A DNA stretch of 64,000 nucleotides from Sysuimicrobium calidum (GTDB lineage: Bacteria; Sysuimicrobiota; Sysuimicrobiia; Sysuimicrobiales; Sysuimicrobiaceae): positions 14,257 to 78,256 of the forward strand of contig JAVKHN010000006.1 of the NCBI GenBank assembly GCA_031459935.1, given 5' to 3'. A model generated the notes under the pieces. That model did no database searches, was not told the origin of the DNA, and was given only the letters and a program-made list of their open reading frames with translations. Position numbers and translations under genes: made by a program. Positions 54,624-61,985 of this stretch are shown here, piece after piece (the stretch's first letter is position 1; every line of letters begins with the position of its first letter).

Positions 54624-55937
54624 ATGACCCCTTCCGTGCAGACCCGCGTGAAGCGCCGGGAGCCCGCAGCGAACTGGCGGCTGGAAGGAGAAGTCTGCGT
54701 GGTAGGATCCGGGATCGCGGGAATCTCCGCCGCCCTGGAGGCTGCCCGGCTCGGGCGAGAGGTGGTCCTCGTGGAGGGGGCTCCTTTCGTCGGAGGCCAG
54801 GCGGTGGGGGCTCCCATCGGCACCATTGCAGGGCTCTTCTCCTGTGGCCGGCACCCGCGCCAGCTGACCCATCTCGTGGCGGATGAACTCCTGGCTGCCC
54901 TGGAACGGGAGAACGCCGTGTACCGTCGCTACTCGGAGAAGGCCCGGACCGTCGTCCTCGTGTACGACGAAGTGGTGCTGGGACGGTGGATCGAGCGGGA
55001 GGTGCAGCGACGGGGGATTCGGGCGGTGACGGGAGCCGTTCTGCGGGAGGTGTGGCGGGAGGGGGCGAGGATCCGCTCCCTCTCCTTCCTCACCCGGTTC
55101 GGGGAGCTCGAGGTGACGGCACCGATGTACATCGATGCTTCAGGGGATGCCGCGGTGGCCTGGCTCGCCGGGCTCCCCTGTCGAGAACCCGACCGCCCCA
55201 TTTACGGTTCGCAGATGGCGGTCCTGGAAGGGGTGCAGGACGAGCCGCTCCTGCCGGAGTCCGCGTTCTTCGCCAGGCTCCAGTCCGTCCTGCAGGAGAA
55301 GGGAGACCGCTACGGGCTGACCCGCCAGGATGGACTGGTGTTCCTGTTCCCGCAGCGGGGGATGGCCGTTGTGAACATGACCCATGTGCAGACCCCCTTG
55401 GATCCGGAGGCCCTCACCCGCCGGAGCCTGGAGGGGAAGGATCAGGTGGATCGGGCGATCCGGCTGCTGCGGGAGGAGTTCCCGGAGGCGTTCGGAAAGG
55501 CACGGGTGCGCATGTACGGACAGCTGGGGATCCGGCAGACCCGGTGGATCGTCGGCAGATACCAGCTGTCCGTGGAGGACGTCCGGACGGGCAGAGGATT
55601 TGAGGACGCGATTGCCCGTACCGCATGGCCCATCGAGCTCCACGACCGGGCAGAGGGATATTACTGGGAACCCTTCGAGGAAGGCCACGTCCACTACGTG
55701 CCTCTGCGGAGCCTGATTCCGGAAGGGATGGAGAACCTCCTGGCGGTTGGGCGGTGCATCGACGCGGATCCCCTGGCGCTGTCCAGCGTGCGCGTGATGG
55801 GCCCCTGCATCGCCATGGGAGCCGCGGCGGCGCACGCGACGGACCTCTGCCTGAAGAGGTCCGTCCCCATCCCCGAGGTGGACCTAGTTACCCTCCGCGA
55901 GCGACTCCGGGCCAACCTGGAGGATCCCGCTTCGTGA
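54624..55937 (+). CDS. FAD-dependent oxidoreductase
   Basis: The 437-residue protein has an N-terminal FAD motif VVGSGIAGISAALEAARLG (Gly28, Gly30, Gly33) ending in Glu51. A mid-region MYIDASGDAAVAWLAGLP and a C-terminal LLAVGRCIDADPLALSSVRVMGP follow. This is the FAD_oxidored (PF12831) layout. No signal peptide is seen, so it should be cytoplasmic. It follows the tandem binding proteins and may act on what they import, which is inference. Substrate unknown. Confidence 0.85.
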   Translation: MTPSVQTRVKRREPAANWRLEGEVCVVGSGIAGISAALEAARLGREVVLVEGAPFVGGQAVGAPIGTIAGLFSCGRHPRQLTHLVADELLAALERENAVYRRYSEKARTVVLVYDEVVLGRWIEREVQRRGIRAVTGAVLREVWREGARIRSLSFLTRFGELEVTAPMYIDASGDAAVAWLAGLPCREPDRPIYGSQMAVLEGVQDEPLLPESAFFARLQSVLQEKGDRYGLTRQDGLVFLFPQRGMAVVNMTHVQTPLDPEALTRRSLEGKDQVDRAIRLLREEFPEAFGKARVRMYGQLGIRQTRWIVGRYQLSVEDVRTGRGFEDAIARTAWPIELHDRAEGYYWEPFEEGHVHYVPLRSLIPEGMENLLAVGRCIDADPLALSSVRVMGPCIAMGAAAAHATDLCLKRSVPIPEVDLVTLRERLRANLEDPAS

Positions 55938-55948
55938 CCCCCACCGGC

Positions 55949-55978
55949 TTGACGATCGCTTCGGAGTATCCCTAAGAT
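55949..55978 (+). promoter_or_regulatory. Promoter of the riboswitch-controlled gene
   Basis: TTGACG (55949-55954), 18 bp and TAAGAT (55973-55978) lie directly after the FAD oxidoreductase stop. Transcription should begin near 55985, just before the riboswitch. Confidence 0.7.
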
Positions 55979-55993
55979 TTGAAAAAAGTAAAC

Positions 55994-56085
55994 AGGCCTC
56001 CCGAAAGGGCAAACCCGCAGCAATGCGGGGGCGCAAAGCCGACGGGGCCGCGGATGCGGTTGGCTGGGTTGCCGAAGGAGGCGCT
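55994..56085 (+). promoter_or_regulatory. Cyclic di-GMP-I (GEMM) riboswitch
   Basis: The aptamer core is clear: GGGCAAACC (56007-56015), GCGCAAAGCC (56031-56040) and GGGTTGCCG (56066-56074). P1 forms from GCCTCC (55996-56001) and GGAGGC (56077-56082). P2 is closed by CCCGC/GCGGG around CAGCAAT. It precedes the FG-GAP/ASPIC gene by 130 bases. The platform downstream includes AGGAGG (56087-56092) and a GGGGGAT/ATCCCCC hairpin (56095-56115). Confidence 0.92.
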
Positions 56086-56094
56086 TAGGAGGTC

Positions 56095-56115
56095 GGGGGA
56101 TCATGAGAATCCCCC
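56095..56115 (+). promoter_or_regulatory. Hairpin in the riboswitch expression platform
   Basis: GGGGGAT (56095-56101) pairs with ATCCCCC (56109-56115) around CATGAGA. No T tract follows, so it is not a standard terminator. AGGAGG (56087-56092) and an ATG at 56103 in the loop would allow a 12-residue reading frame (MRIPRHVLLGAS) ending at 56141. Confidence 0.45.
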
Positions 56116-56214
56116 GGCATGTGTTATTGGGCGCTTCTTGAGAGCCTTCTGTTGCCCGCTTCGCCTCCGGGGTCCCCGATTCGGAAAAACTTCACGGAGC
56201 GGGGGTGAGGGAGG

Positions 56215-57921
56215 ATGCGCTTTTTCTGGGTGGCGGGCGTTGTAGCGGTTCTCGTGACTTTGGGGTTCCAGCTCGTTCCTCCTGTTCTCTCGCAGTCCAT
56301 TGCATCCATCCACTTCCAGGACGTGACGGACGCGGTGCTCCCCTATCCTGTCCGCCCGCTTGCCGGTTTTCATGGACAGTCCTGGGGCTTCATCGCGGTG
56401 GGGGACTATGACAACGACGGCTGGGATGATCTTTACATCAACGAGATGAGCATGGTGCACACTGCAGAACATCAGAACATCCATGGCCGTCCCCAGAGCG
56501 GGTACCTCCTCCGGAATGTCGGTGGTCGGTTTGTGGATGAGACTGCGAAACTGCCCATCATCGACGAGGGCACGGAGCACCGGCACGTGGCGGTGTGGTG
56601 CGATTTCGACCGGGACGGTGATGACGATCTGCTCCTGGGGACCGGGATGGACGATGAGTTTCCTCTCGGTCACCCCGAGCGGATGGTTGGGAACCTCGAT
56701 GTGTGGCTTCGCAACGACGGCACTCACTTCACGGACGTGAGCCGCAACGTGGTGGTGGAGGGGTTTGACACCCGCTCATCCAAGGTCTTTCACGGTTACA
56801 CCTGTGCGGATGTTGACGGGAATGGCTGGCCAGACATCCTGGTACTGAACAAATTCGCTCCGGAGGTCTACGGGCTGGATGGTGCGACTCCGGTGTTCCG
56901 CCTTTACCTGAACCAGGGCGGGCTGCGTTACCGGGAGGAGGCTGCTGCCCGCGGGTTCAGGGACGCGGAGAGACGGACGAGCAACATCGACCCGTGGGGA
57001 TTGGGGTGCTACGACTTCAACGGGATTCGTGGGGTGGACTGCCGCTCTGCGGGCGGAAACCTCGGGCGCTGGATCCTCAACAGGGGTGGCGGGTTCTTCG
57101 AGGTTCATACCGGTGTGTATCGCCCCATCGCGGACCTCAATGCCTACAGCAATGACCTCGCCTGGGCGGACTACAACGGGGACGGCCTCATTGACCACTC
57201 GGACGCCGGGCTTACTCGGTCTGTGAACATCCACGTGAACAACGGATCCACAGCTCACAACGACGGCATGGTGGGTGCTGGTAAGGCTTCTGCCGCCAAC
57301 CGTGTTCGCCTCCGCAGCACCGCAGCTTTTGATGCGGACAACGACGGAGATGCGGACCTCTTCGTCACGGTGGAAGGTTCCGGCCCCCTCACGCCGGACG
57401 GGAAGGTAACCAAGGCTCCGGATCTCTTCTTCCGCAACGACAACCTGACTTTCGTGGAGATGGCCCGCGAGGTCGGTCTGGATGGCGGAATCTGCGTGGG
57501 CAAGCGGGCTGATTCACGTCCTGCGGACCATTGCGCGGGCGGAGGTGGAGCTGCGGTCGTTGACTTCGACCGGGACGGCCGGCTGGATCTCGTGGTCTCC
57601 TACACCCCCTGGTTCAAGCCTGCAGGAGGGGTGGAACGGGTGCGGGTCTACCGCAACGTGACTTCTAATCCCGGGAACTGGGTCGGGCTGATCGTGCAGG
57701 GCCGGGACGCTCTGGGGGCTCAGGTCACCATCCAGGCGTGCGGCAAGACCTACGTCCGTCGGGTTGTGAACGACACCCACCACCTGGCCCAGAACACGCG
57801 GACGATCCACGTGGGGCTGGAGGAGTGCCGGAATCGGCCCCATGTGACCATCCAGTGGTTGGACGGGACGGTGCACCGGGGGTGGCTTGACGGGAGCCGG
57901 TACCACCTGGTGCGGCGGTAG
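56215..57921 (+). CDS. Secreted FG-GAP repeat protein with C-terminal ASPIC/UnbV domain
   Basis: The 568-residue protein has a signal peptide (hydrophobic residues 4-24). A beta-propeller follows, built from several FG-GAP repeats with Ca-binding loops such as DYDNDGWDD, DFDRDGDDD, DVDGNGWPD, DADNDGDAD and DFDRDGRLD. The C-terminal ASPIC/UnbV domain has LIVQGRDALGAQVTI. This layout (CRTAC1-like) suggests a surface or matrix protein. Codons end in A or T more often than in neighbouring genes. It is preceded by a c-di-GMP-I riboswitch, so expression should follow c-di-GMP level. Confidence 0.88.
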   Translation: MRFFWVAGVVAVLVTLGFQLVPPVLSQSIASIHFQDVTDAVLPYPVRPLAGFHGQSWGFIAVGDYDNDGWDDLYINEMSMVHTAEHQNIHGRPQSGYLLRNVGGRFVDETAKLPIIDEGTEHRHVAVWCDFDRDGDDDLLLGTGMDDEFPLGHPERMVGNLDVWLRNDGTHFTDVSRNVVVEGFDTRSSKVFHGYTCADVDGNGWPDILVLNKFAPEVYGLDGATPVFRLYLNQGGLRYREEAAARGFRDAERRTSNIDPWGLGCYDFNGIRGVDCRSAGGNLGRWILNRGGGFFEVHTGVYRPIADLNAYSNDLAWADYNGDGLIDHSDAGLTRSVNIHVNNGSTAHNDGMVGAGKASAANRVRLRSTAAFDADNDGDADLFVTVEGSGPLTPDGKVTKAPDLFFRNDNLTFVEMAREVGLDGGICVGKRADSRPADHCAGGGGAAVVDFDRDGRLDLVVSYTPWFKPAGGVERVRVYRNVTSNPGNWVGLIVQGRDALGAQVTIQACGKTYVRRVVNDTHHLAQNTRTIHVGLEECRNRPHVTIQWLDGTVHRGWLDGSRYHLVRR

Positions 57922-57994
57922 CGTGGCAGGGAATCCGGGTCGGGACGTCAAAAACCGTCCTCAACCACGGAACCATGCTTGCCGGAGGGGGAAG

Positions 57995-59422
57995 ATGGGT
58001 ACGCCGGTCCCCGGGGGAAGTCTGCAGGCGCTTCTGGATCGCGTGCCGAGCGTAGTGGATCACCTGTACCGGAATCCCAAGGGGGCGCTGCGATCCATCT
58101 TCCAGTTGTTCCCGCCCGCGGTCCTCCCCCCGGAGTTCACCAACTGGCGGGACGAGCAGCGGGCCCGTCGGGAGTCGGTGGCGCTGCTGGATCAGTCGTT
58201 TCACATGAGTAACCTCTCTCTGCGGGGCCCGGATGCCCTGCGGCTGCTGGAAAGCCTGGCCATCAACAGCTTCCGGGACTTCGGTCCGGGGCGTGCGAAG
58301 CAGTTCGTGGTGTGCTCCCCGGAGGGATACGTGATCGGGGACAACATCCTCTACGAGCTGCAGGAGGACGCCTTCGTCCTGGTCGGCTCCGAAGTTGTCC
58401 AGAACTGGGTGACGTACCACGCGGAGACCGGCGGGAGCAGGGTTTCGGTGGAGCGAGACCCGGCGTGGTCTGTGAACCCCACCGGACGGCGGACCGAATA
58501 CCGGTTCCAGGTGGAGGGGCCGAAGGCCTTTGCCCTGCTGGAGGTGGCCACCGGCGGGCCGCTGCCGGATGTGAGGTTCTTCCACTGGACGTGGCTCGTC
58601 ATCGCGGGCCGGAAGGTGCGGGCATTGCGGCACAGCATGGCCGGAGTCCCGGGCATGGAGCTCTCGGGTCCCTGGGAGGACCGCGAGGCGGTGCGGACCG
58701 CCCTCGTGGAGGCCGGCAGGGGGTTCGGGCTCCGGGAGGTGGGCTCCTTTGCGTACCTGTCGAGCGGCGGGCTGGAGTCCGGATGGGTCCCAAACCCGCT
58801 CCCCGCCATCTACACCAGCCCCGAGATGCGCGCTTACCGGGAGTGGCTTCCTGCCTCAGGGCAGGAAGCTATGGGCTCCCTGGGCGGGAGCTTCTATTCC
58901 TCCCGCATCGAGGATTACTACCTGACCCCCTGGGAGCTGGGGTACGAGCACATCCTCAAGTTCGATCACGACTTCGTGGGACGGCAGGCCCTGCTGGCGC
59001 GGGCGCAGAACCGGCACCGGAGGAAAGTGACCCTCGTCTGGCACCCGGAGGACACCGCTCGGGCTTTTGGCTCTCTTTTGCGTCCGGGGCCGATGGCGAA
59101 GTACATGGATATCCCCTGGCTGCACTATGCCACCTGGCAATACGACAAGGTCCTGAGCCAGAGAGGTGAGCCGGTGGGGATTGCCCTTTATGCCGGCTAT
59201 ACGTCCAACGAGCGCGCCGTGGTGGCCCTGGCAGTGGTGGACGAAGAGCACAGCCGGCCTGGAACGGAGGTGGTCCTCGTGTGGGGCGAGGACGGGGGAG
59301 GCACCCGCAGCGGCCCGTGGGTGGAGCCACACGCCCCCGTGGAGATCCGGGCCACGGTGGCCCCGGTTCCCATCAGCCGGGCCGCCCGGGAGTACCGGGC
59401 TGCCATGCGGTCCGGACGCTAG
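57995..59422 (+). CDS. GcvT-like, LigM-type tetrahydrofolate-dependent demethylase
   Basis: The 475-residue protein has the aminomethyltransferase fold (LSLRGPDALRLLESLAIN, then EGYVIGDNILYEL) and matches the length of LigM-type vanillate/3-O-methylgallate O-demethylases. These transfer a methyl group to tetrahydrofolate. The ATG at 57995 has GGAGGGGGAAG upstream. It lies 73 bases after the FG-GAP gene, so it may share the riboswitch-controlled transcript. The exact methyl donor cannot be told from sequence; glycine cleavage T protein is less likely. Confidence 0.75.
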   Translation: MGTPVPGGSLQALLDRVPSVVDHLYRNPKGALRSIFQLFPPAVLPPEFTNWRDEQRARRESVALLDQSFHMSNLSLRGPDALRLLESLAINSFRDFGPGRAKQFVVCSPEGYVIGDNILYELQEDAFVLVGSEVVQNWVTYHAETGGSRVSVERDPAWSVNPTGRRTEYRFQVEGPKAFALLEVATGGPLPDVRFFHWTWLVIAGRKVRALRHSMAGVPGMELSGPWEDREAVRTALVEAGRGFGLREVGSFAYLSSGGLESGWVPNPLPAIYTSPEMRAYREWLPASGQEAMGSLGGSFYSSRIEDYYLTPWELGYEHILKFDHDFVGRQALLARAQNRHRRKVTLVWHPEDTARAFGSLLRPGPMAKYMDIPWLHYATWQYDKVLSQRGEPVGIALYAGYTSNERAVVALAVVDEEHSRPGTEVVLVWGEDGGGTRSGPWVEPHAPVEIRATVAPVPISRAAREYRAAMRSGR

Positions 59423-59431
59423 CGGGACCCC

Positions 59432-59461
59432 TTTACGGCTCCTCCCGCCCGATGCTAGAAT
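59432..59461 (+). promoter_or_regulatory. Promoter of rpsU
   Basis: TTTACG (59432-59437), an 18-bp spacer and an extended -10 TGC-TAGAAT (TAGAAT 59456-59461) lie 53 bases before the rpsU start. Confidence 0.6.
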
Positions 59462-59514
59462 GGGCCGTCGGCGAGAGCGCCCCAGGAGTCCGGTTCCCGG
59501 AAGGAGGTGTGAGG

Positions 59515-59700
59515 TTGGCCACGGTTCGCGTGGGGAAGGATGAGTCCCTGGACAGCGCCCTCAAGCGGTTTCGCCGGGAGGTGCAGCGGTCGGGCATCCT
59601 CGTGGAGGCCAAGCGGCACGAGCACTACGAGAAGCCCAGTGACCGACGGCGCCGCAAGCTCGCTAAGCGGGCCCGCAAGCAGAAGGCGAAGTCCAGGTAG
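59515..59700 (+). CDS. rpsU: 30S ribosomal protein S21
   Basis: The 61-residue ribosomal protein has the family core VRVGKDESLDSALKRFRREV and the Lys/Arg-rich tail RRRRKLAKRARKQKAKSR. The start is a TTG at 59515, decided by the strong site AAGGAGG (59501-59507) 7 bases upstream; no suitable ATG exists. It has its own promoter and an intrinsic terminator. Confidence 0.95.
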   Translation: MATVRVGKDESLDSALKRFRREVQRSGILVEAKRHEHYEKPSDRRRRKLAKRARKQKAKSR

Positions 59701-59724
59701 CTCGCTTTCCCGATCGCACGGCTT

Positions 59725-59759
59725 CCGGGCTCCGAACTTGTTCGGGGCCCGGTTTTTTT
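59725..59759 (+). terminator. Intrinsic terminator after rpsU
   Basis: CCGGGC-T-CCGAA pairs with TTCGG-G-GCCCGG around CTTG, followed by seven T (59753-59759). It ends 4 bases before the yqeY ATG. Confidence 0.85.
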
Positions 59760-59763
59760 GACC

Positions 59764-60216
59764 ATGACGTTGGCAGAGCGGCTGGGAGAGGATCTCAAGC
59801 AGGCCCTCAAGGCCAGGGACACCGTTCGGGTCTCCACCCTGAGGCTTGCCCGGGCCGCGCTCCACAACGCGGAGATCCAGCGGGGTCGCACCCTCACGGA
59901 CGAGGAGGCCCAGGAGGTCCTGCGGCTCGAGGCCCGGCGCCGGAGAGAGGCCATCGAGGCCTTCCGCCGGGCCGGGCGGGAGGAGCTGGCCCATCGGGAG
60001 GAGCTGGAGCTCGCGGTGCTCCTGGAGTACCTCCCGAGACCTCTCTCCGAAGAGGAGCTCCGGAGGATCGTGCACGAGACGATCCGCAGACTCGGGGCCC
60101 ATACGGGACGGGATGTGGGCCGGGTGGTGGGAGCGGTGATGCGGGAGGTCCGGGGCAGGGCGGAGGGTCGGGACGTGGAGCGCCTGGTGCGGGAAGTCCT
60201 GGGCTCCGGGCCGTAG
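59764..60216 (+). CDS. yqeY: YqeY / GatB-like domain protein
   Basis: The 150-residue protein matches the YqeY family: TLAERLGEDLKQALKARDTVRVSTLRL at the start, QEVLRLEARRRREAIEAF, and GRDVGRVVGAVMREVRGRAEG near the end. It resembles the tail domain of GatB and may act in tRNA metabolism. The pairing rpsU-yqeY is common. The ATG lies only 4 bases after the T tract of the rpsU terminator, with no ribosome site in between, so translation from this start on a read-through or leaderless mRNA is puzzling. Confidence 0.88.
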   Translation: MTLAERLGEDLKQALKARDTVRVSTLRLARAALHNAEIQRGRTLTDEEAQEVLRLEARRRREAIEAFRRAGREELAHREELELAVLLEYLPRPLSEEELRRIVHETIRRLGAHTGRDVGRVVGAVMREVRGRAEGRDVERLVREVLGSGP

Positions 60217-60222
60217 CTGAGG

Positions 60223-60708
60223 ATGACCAGGAAGCGCCCGCGGCGGTCTGTCCCCAGAGCGCGGAGCTGGAAGCGGGTGGTGAGCGCGGGCGGTGTGGTG
60301 TTCCGTCCGAGCCCCGCCGGCCCAGAGGTCCTGTTGCTGCTCCACCGCAGCGGTAGGTGGATGCTCCCCAAGGGGACTGTGGAGGCAGGGGAGACCGAGG
60401 AGGAGGTGGCCCGCCGGGAGGTGGGGGAAGAAGCAGGAGTGCACAACCTCCGGCTGGTGGCGGACCTCGGCGAGGAGCGCTACCGGTTCTACTGGCCCCC
60501 GGAGAAGGCCTTCTACGACAAGACCGTGCGCTACTACCTCCTGGAGTGGCTGGGCGGAGAGGAGCCCCGTCCGCAGGCGGAGGAGGGGTTCGTGGAGGCC
60601 CGGTGGGTGCCGCTGGACGAGGCGGTGGGGTGGGTGCGGTACAAGGAGACGCGTGAGATCCTGCTCCGAGCCCGGGACGTCCTGAGAGCACAGGAGGCGG
60701 GGACGTGA
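60223..60708 (+). CDS. Nudix hydrolase
   Basis: The 161-residue protein has a complete Nudix box at residues 51-73 (GTVEAGETEEEVARREVGEE then AGV), including the REVGEE metal ligands. A basic N-terminus (RKRPRRSVPRARSWKR) precedes the fold. LPKGTVEAGE and the overall layout resemble diadenosine polyphosphate or 8-oxo-dGTP type hydrolases, but substrate is unknown. Overlaps the aminotransferase gene by 4 bases. Confidence 0.9.
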   Translation: MTRKRPRRSVPRARSWKRVVSAGGVVFRPSPAGPEVLLLLHRSGRWMLPKGTVEAGETEEEVARREVGEEAGVHNLRLVADLGEERYRFYWPPEKAFYDKTVRYYLLEWLGGEEPRPQAEEGFVEARWVPLDEAVGWVRYKETREILLRARDVLRAQEAGT

Positions 60709-61985
60709 GAGACCCTGTGGCTGGGATCACGGAGCTGGTGGAGGATACCTACCGGAAGTACACGGAGTACGTGAACCCGGGCCTCGTGAAGCTGTGGCGG
60801 TTCGCGGGGATCGAGACCGTGGAGTGGGAGGCCGAGGGCGTGGTGGTGCGGGACGTCCACGGCCGGGAGTACCTGGACTTCTCCGGCGGTCCCGCGGTCT
60901 TCGTCCTGGGCCACCGGCATCCCCGGGTGGTCCGGGCCGTGATCGAGCAGATCCAGCGCATGCCCATGTCCGTACGGGCCCTGCCCCGCCGGCCGGAGGC
61001 GGAACTCGCGGCCCTGCTGGCCCGGATCACGCCCGGCGACCTGCGCTATGCCTTCTTCTGCAACAGCGGGGCCGAGGCGGTGGAAGGGGCCATCAAGCTG
61101 GCCCGGGCGGCCACCGGGAAACCCGGAGTCATCGCCACGGAGGGGGCCTTCCACGGAAAGACCCTGGGAGCCCTTTCGGCCACAGGTCGGGACAAGTACC
61201 GCAGACCCTTTGAGCCCCTCGTACCCGGGTTCCGGCACATCCCCTTCGGGGATCCCGAAGCCCTGGAGGAGGCCATCGATGCGGACACCGCGGCCTTCCT
61301 GGTGGAGCCCATCCAGGCGGAGGGCGGGGTGCGGATCCCGCCGGACGATTATCTCGGCCGGGTGCGGGAGATCTGCGACCGGAGAGGGATCCTCCTCATT
61401 GTGGACGAGGTGCAGACGGGCATGGGACGGACGGGCCGGATGTTCGCGTGCGAGCACGGGGGCATCACCCCGGACATCCTCACCCTGGCCAAGGGGCTCG
61501 GCGGCGGGGTGATGCCCATCGGGGCCTTCGTGGCCCGCCCGCACCTCTGGGAGGTCTTCGCCTCCGATCCCTACCTGCACTCCTCCACCTTCGGCGGGAA
61601 CCCCGCGGCGTGCGCGGCCGCTATCGCCACCATCCAGACCCTGCTGGAGGAGCGGCTTCCGGAGCGCGCCGCGGAGCTCGGCGCGTTCCTGCTCGACGGC
61701 CTGCGCTCCCTGGCCGTCCGCTATCCGGACCTCGTGCGGGAGGTGCGCGGGAAGGGCCTGCTGATCGGCCTGGAGTTCGTGGATCCGGACGTGGCGCTGT
61801 TGTGCGCCGCGGAGGCCCTGCAGCGCGGGGTGATCTTTTACTTCGCCCTGAACCGACCTGAGGTGATCCGCATCGCTCCGCCCCTGGTGATCACCCGGGA
61901 GCAAATCGAGACCGCCCTAAAGCGGGTGGATGCGGCCCTCGGGGCCGCCCGGGAGATGCTGGAGAGCCTCCGGTCCGCCGGATGA
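60705..61985 (+). CDS. Class III PLP-dependent aminotransferase
   Basis: The 426-residue enzyme has NSGAEAVEGAIKLARAATGK, the catalytic-site VDEVQTGMGRTGRMFACEH, the PLP Lys263 in TLAKGLGGGVMPIGAF and the STFGGNPAACAAA loop. This is the ornithine/acetylornithine/4-aminobutyrate group. Its amino donor is not evident by eye; putrescine, acetylornithine and GABA are all possible. The start GTG 60705 overlaps the Nudix stop. It overlaps the M24 gene by 4 bases. Confidence 0.92.
   Translation: MRDPVAGITELVEDTYRKYTEYVNPGLVKLWRFAGIETVEWEAEGVVVRDVHGREYLDFSGGPAVFVLGHRHPRVVRAVIEQIQRMPMSVRALPRRPEAELAALLARITPGDLRYAFFCNSGAEAVEGAIKLARAATGKPGVIATEGAFHGKTLGALSATGRDKYRRPFEPLVPGFRHIPFGDPEALEEAIDADTAAFLVEPIQAEGGVRIPPDDYLGRVREICDRRGILLIVDEVQTGMGRTGRMFACEHGGITPDILTLAKGLGGGVMPIGAFVARPHLWEVFASDPYLHSSTFGGNPAACAAAIATIQTLLEERLPERAAELGAFLLDGLRSLAVRYPDLVREVRGKGLLIGLEFVDPDVALLCAAEALQRGVIFYFALNRPEVIRIAPPLVITREQIETALKRVDAALGAAREMLESLRSAG

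Noticed and set aside
57995..59422. Glycine cleavage system T protein
   Set aside because: The protein is over 100 residues longer than GcvT, and no gcvH or gcvP is nearby; LigM-type length and motifs fit better.
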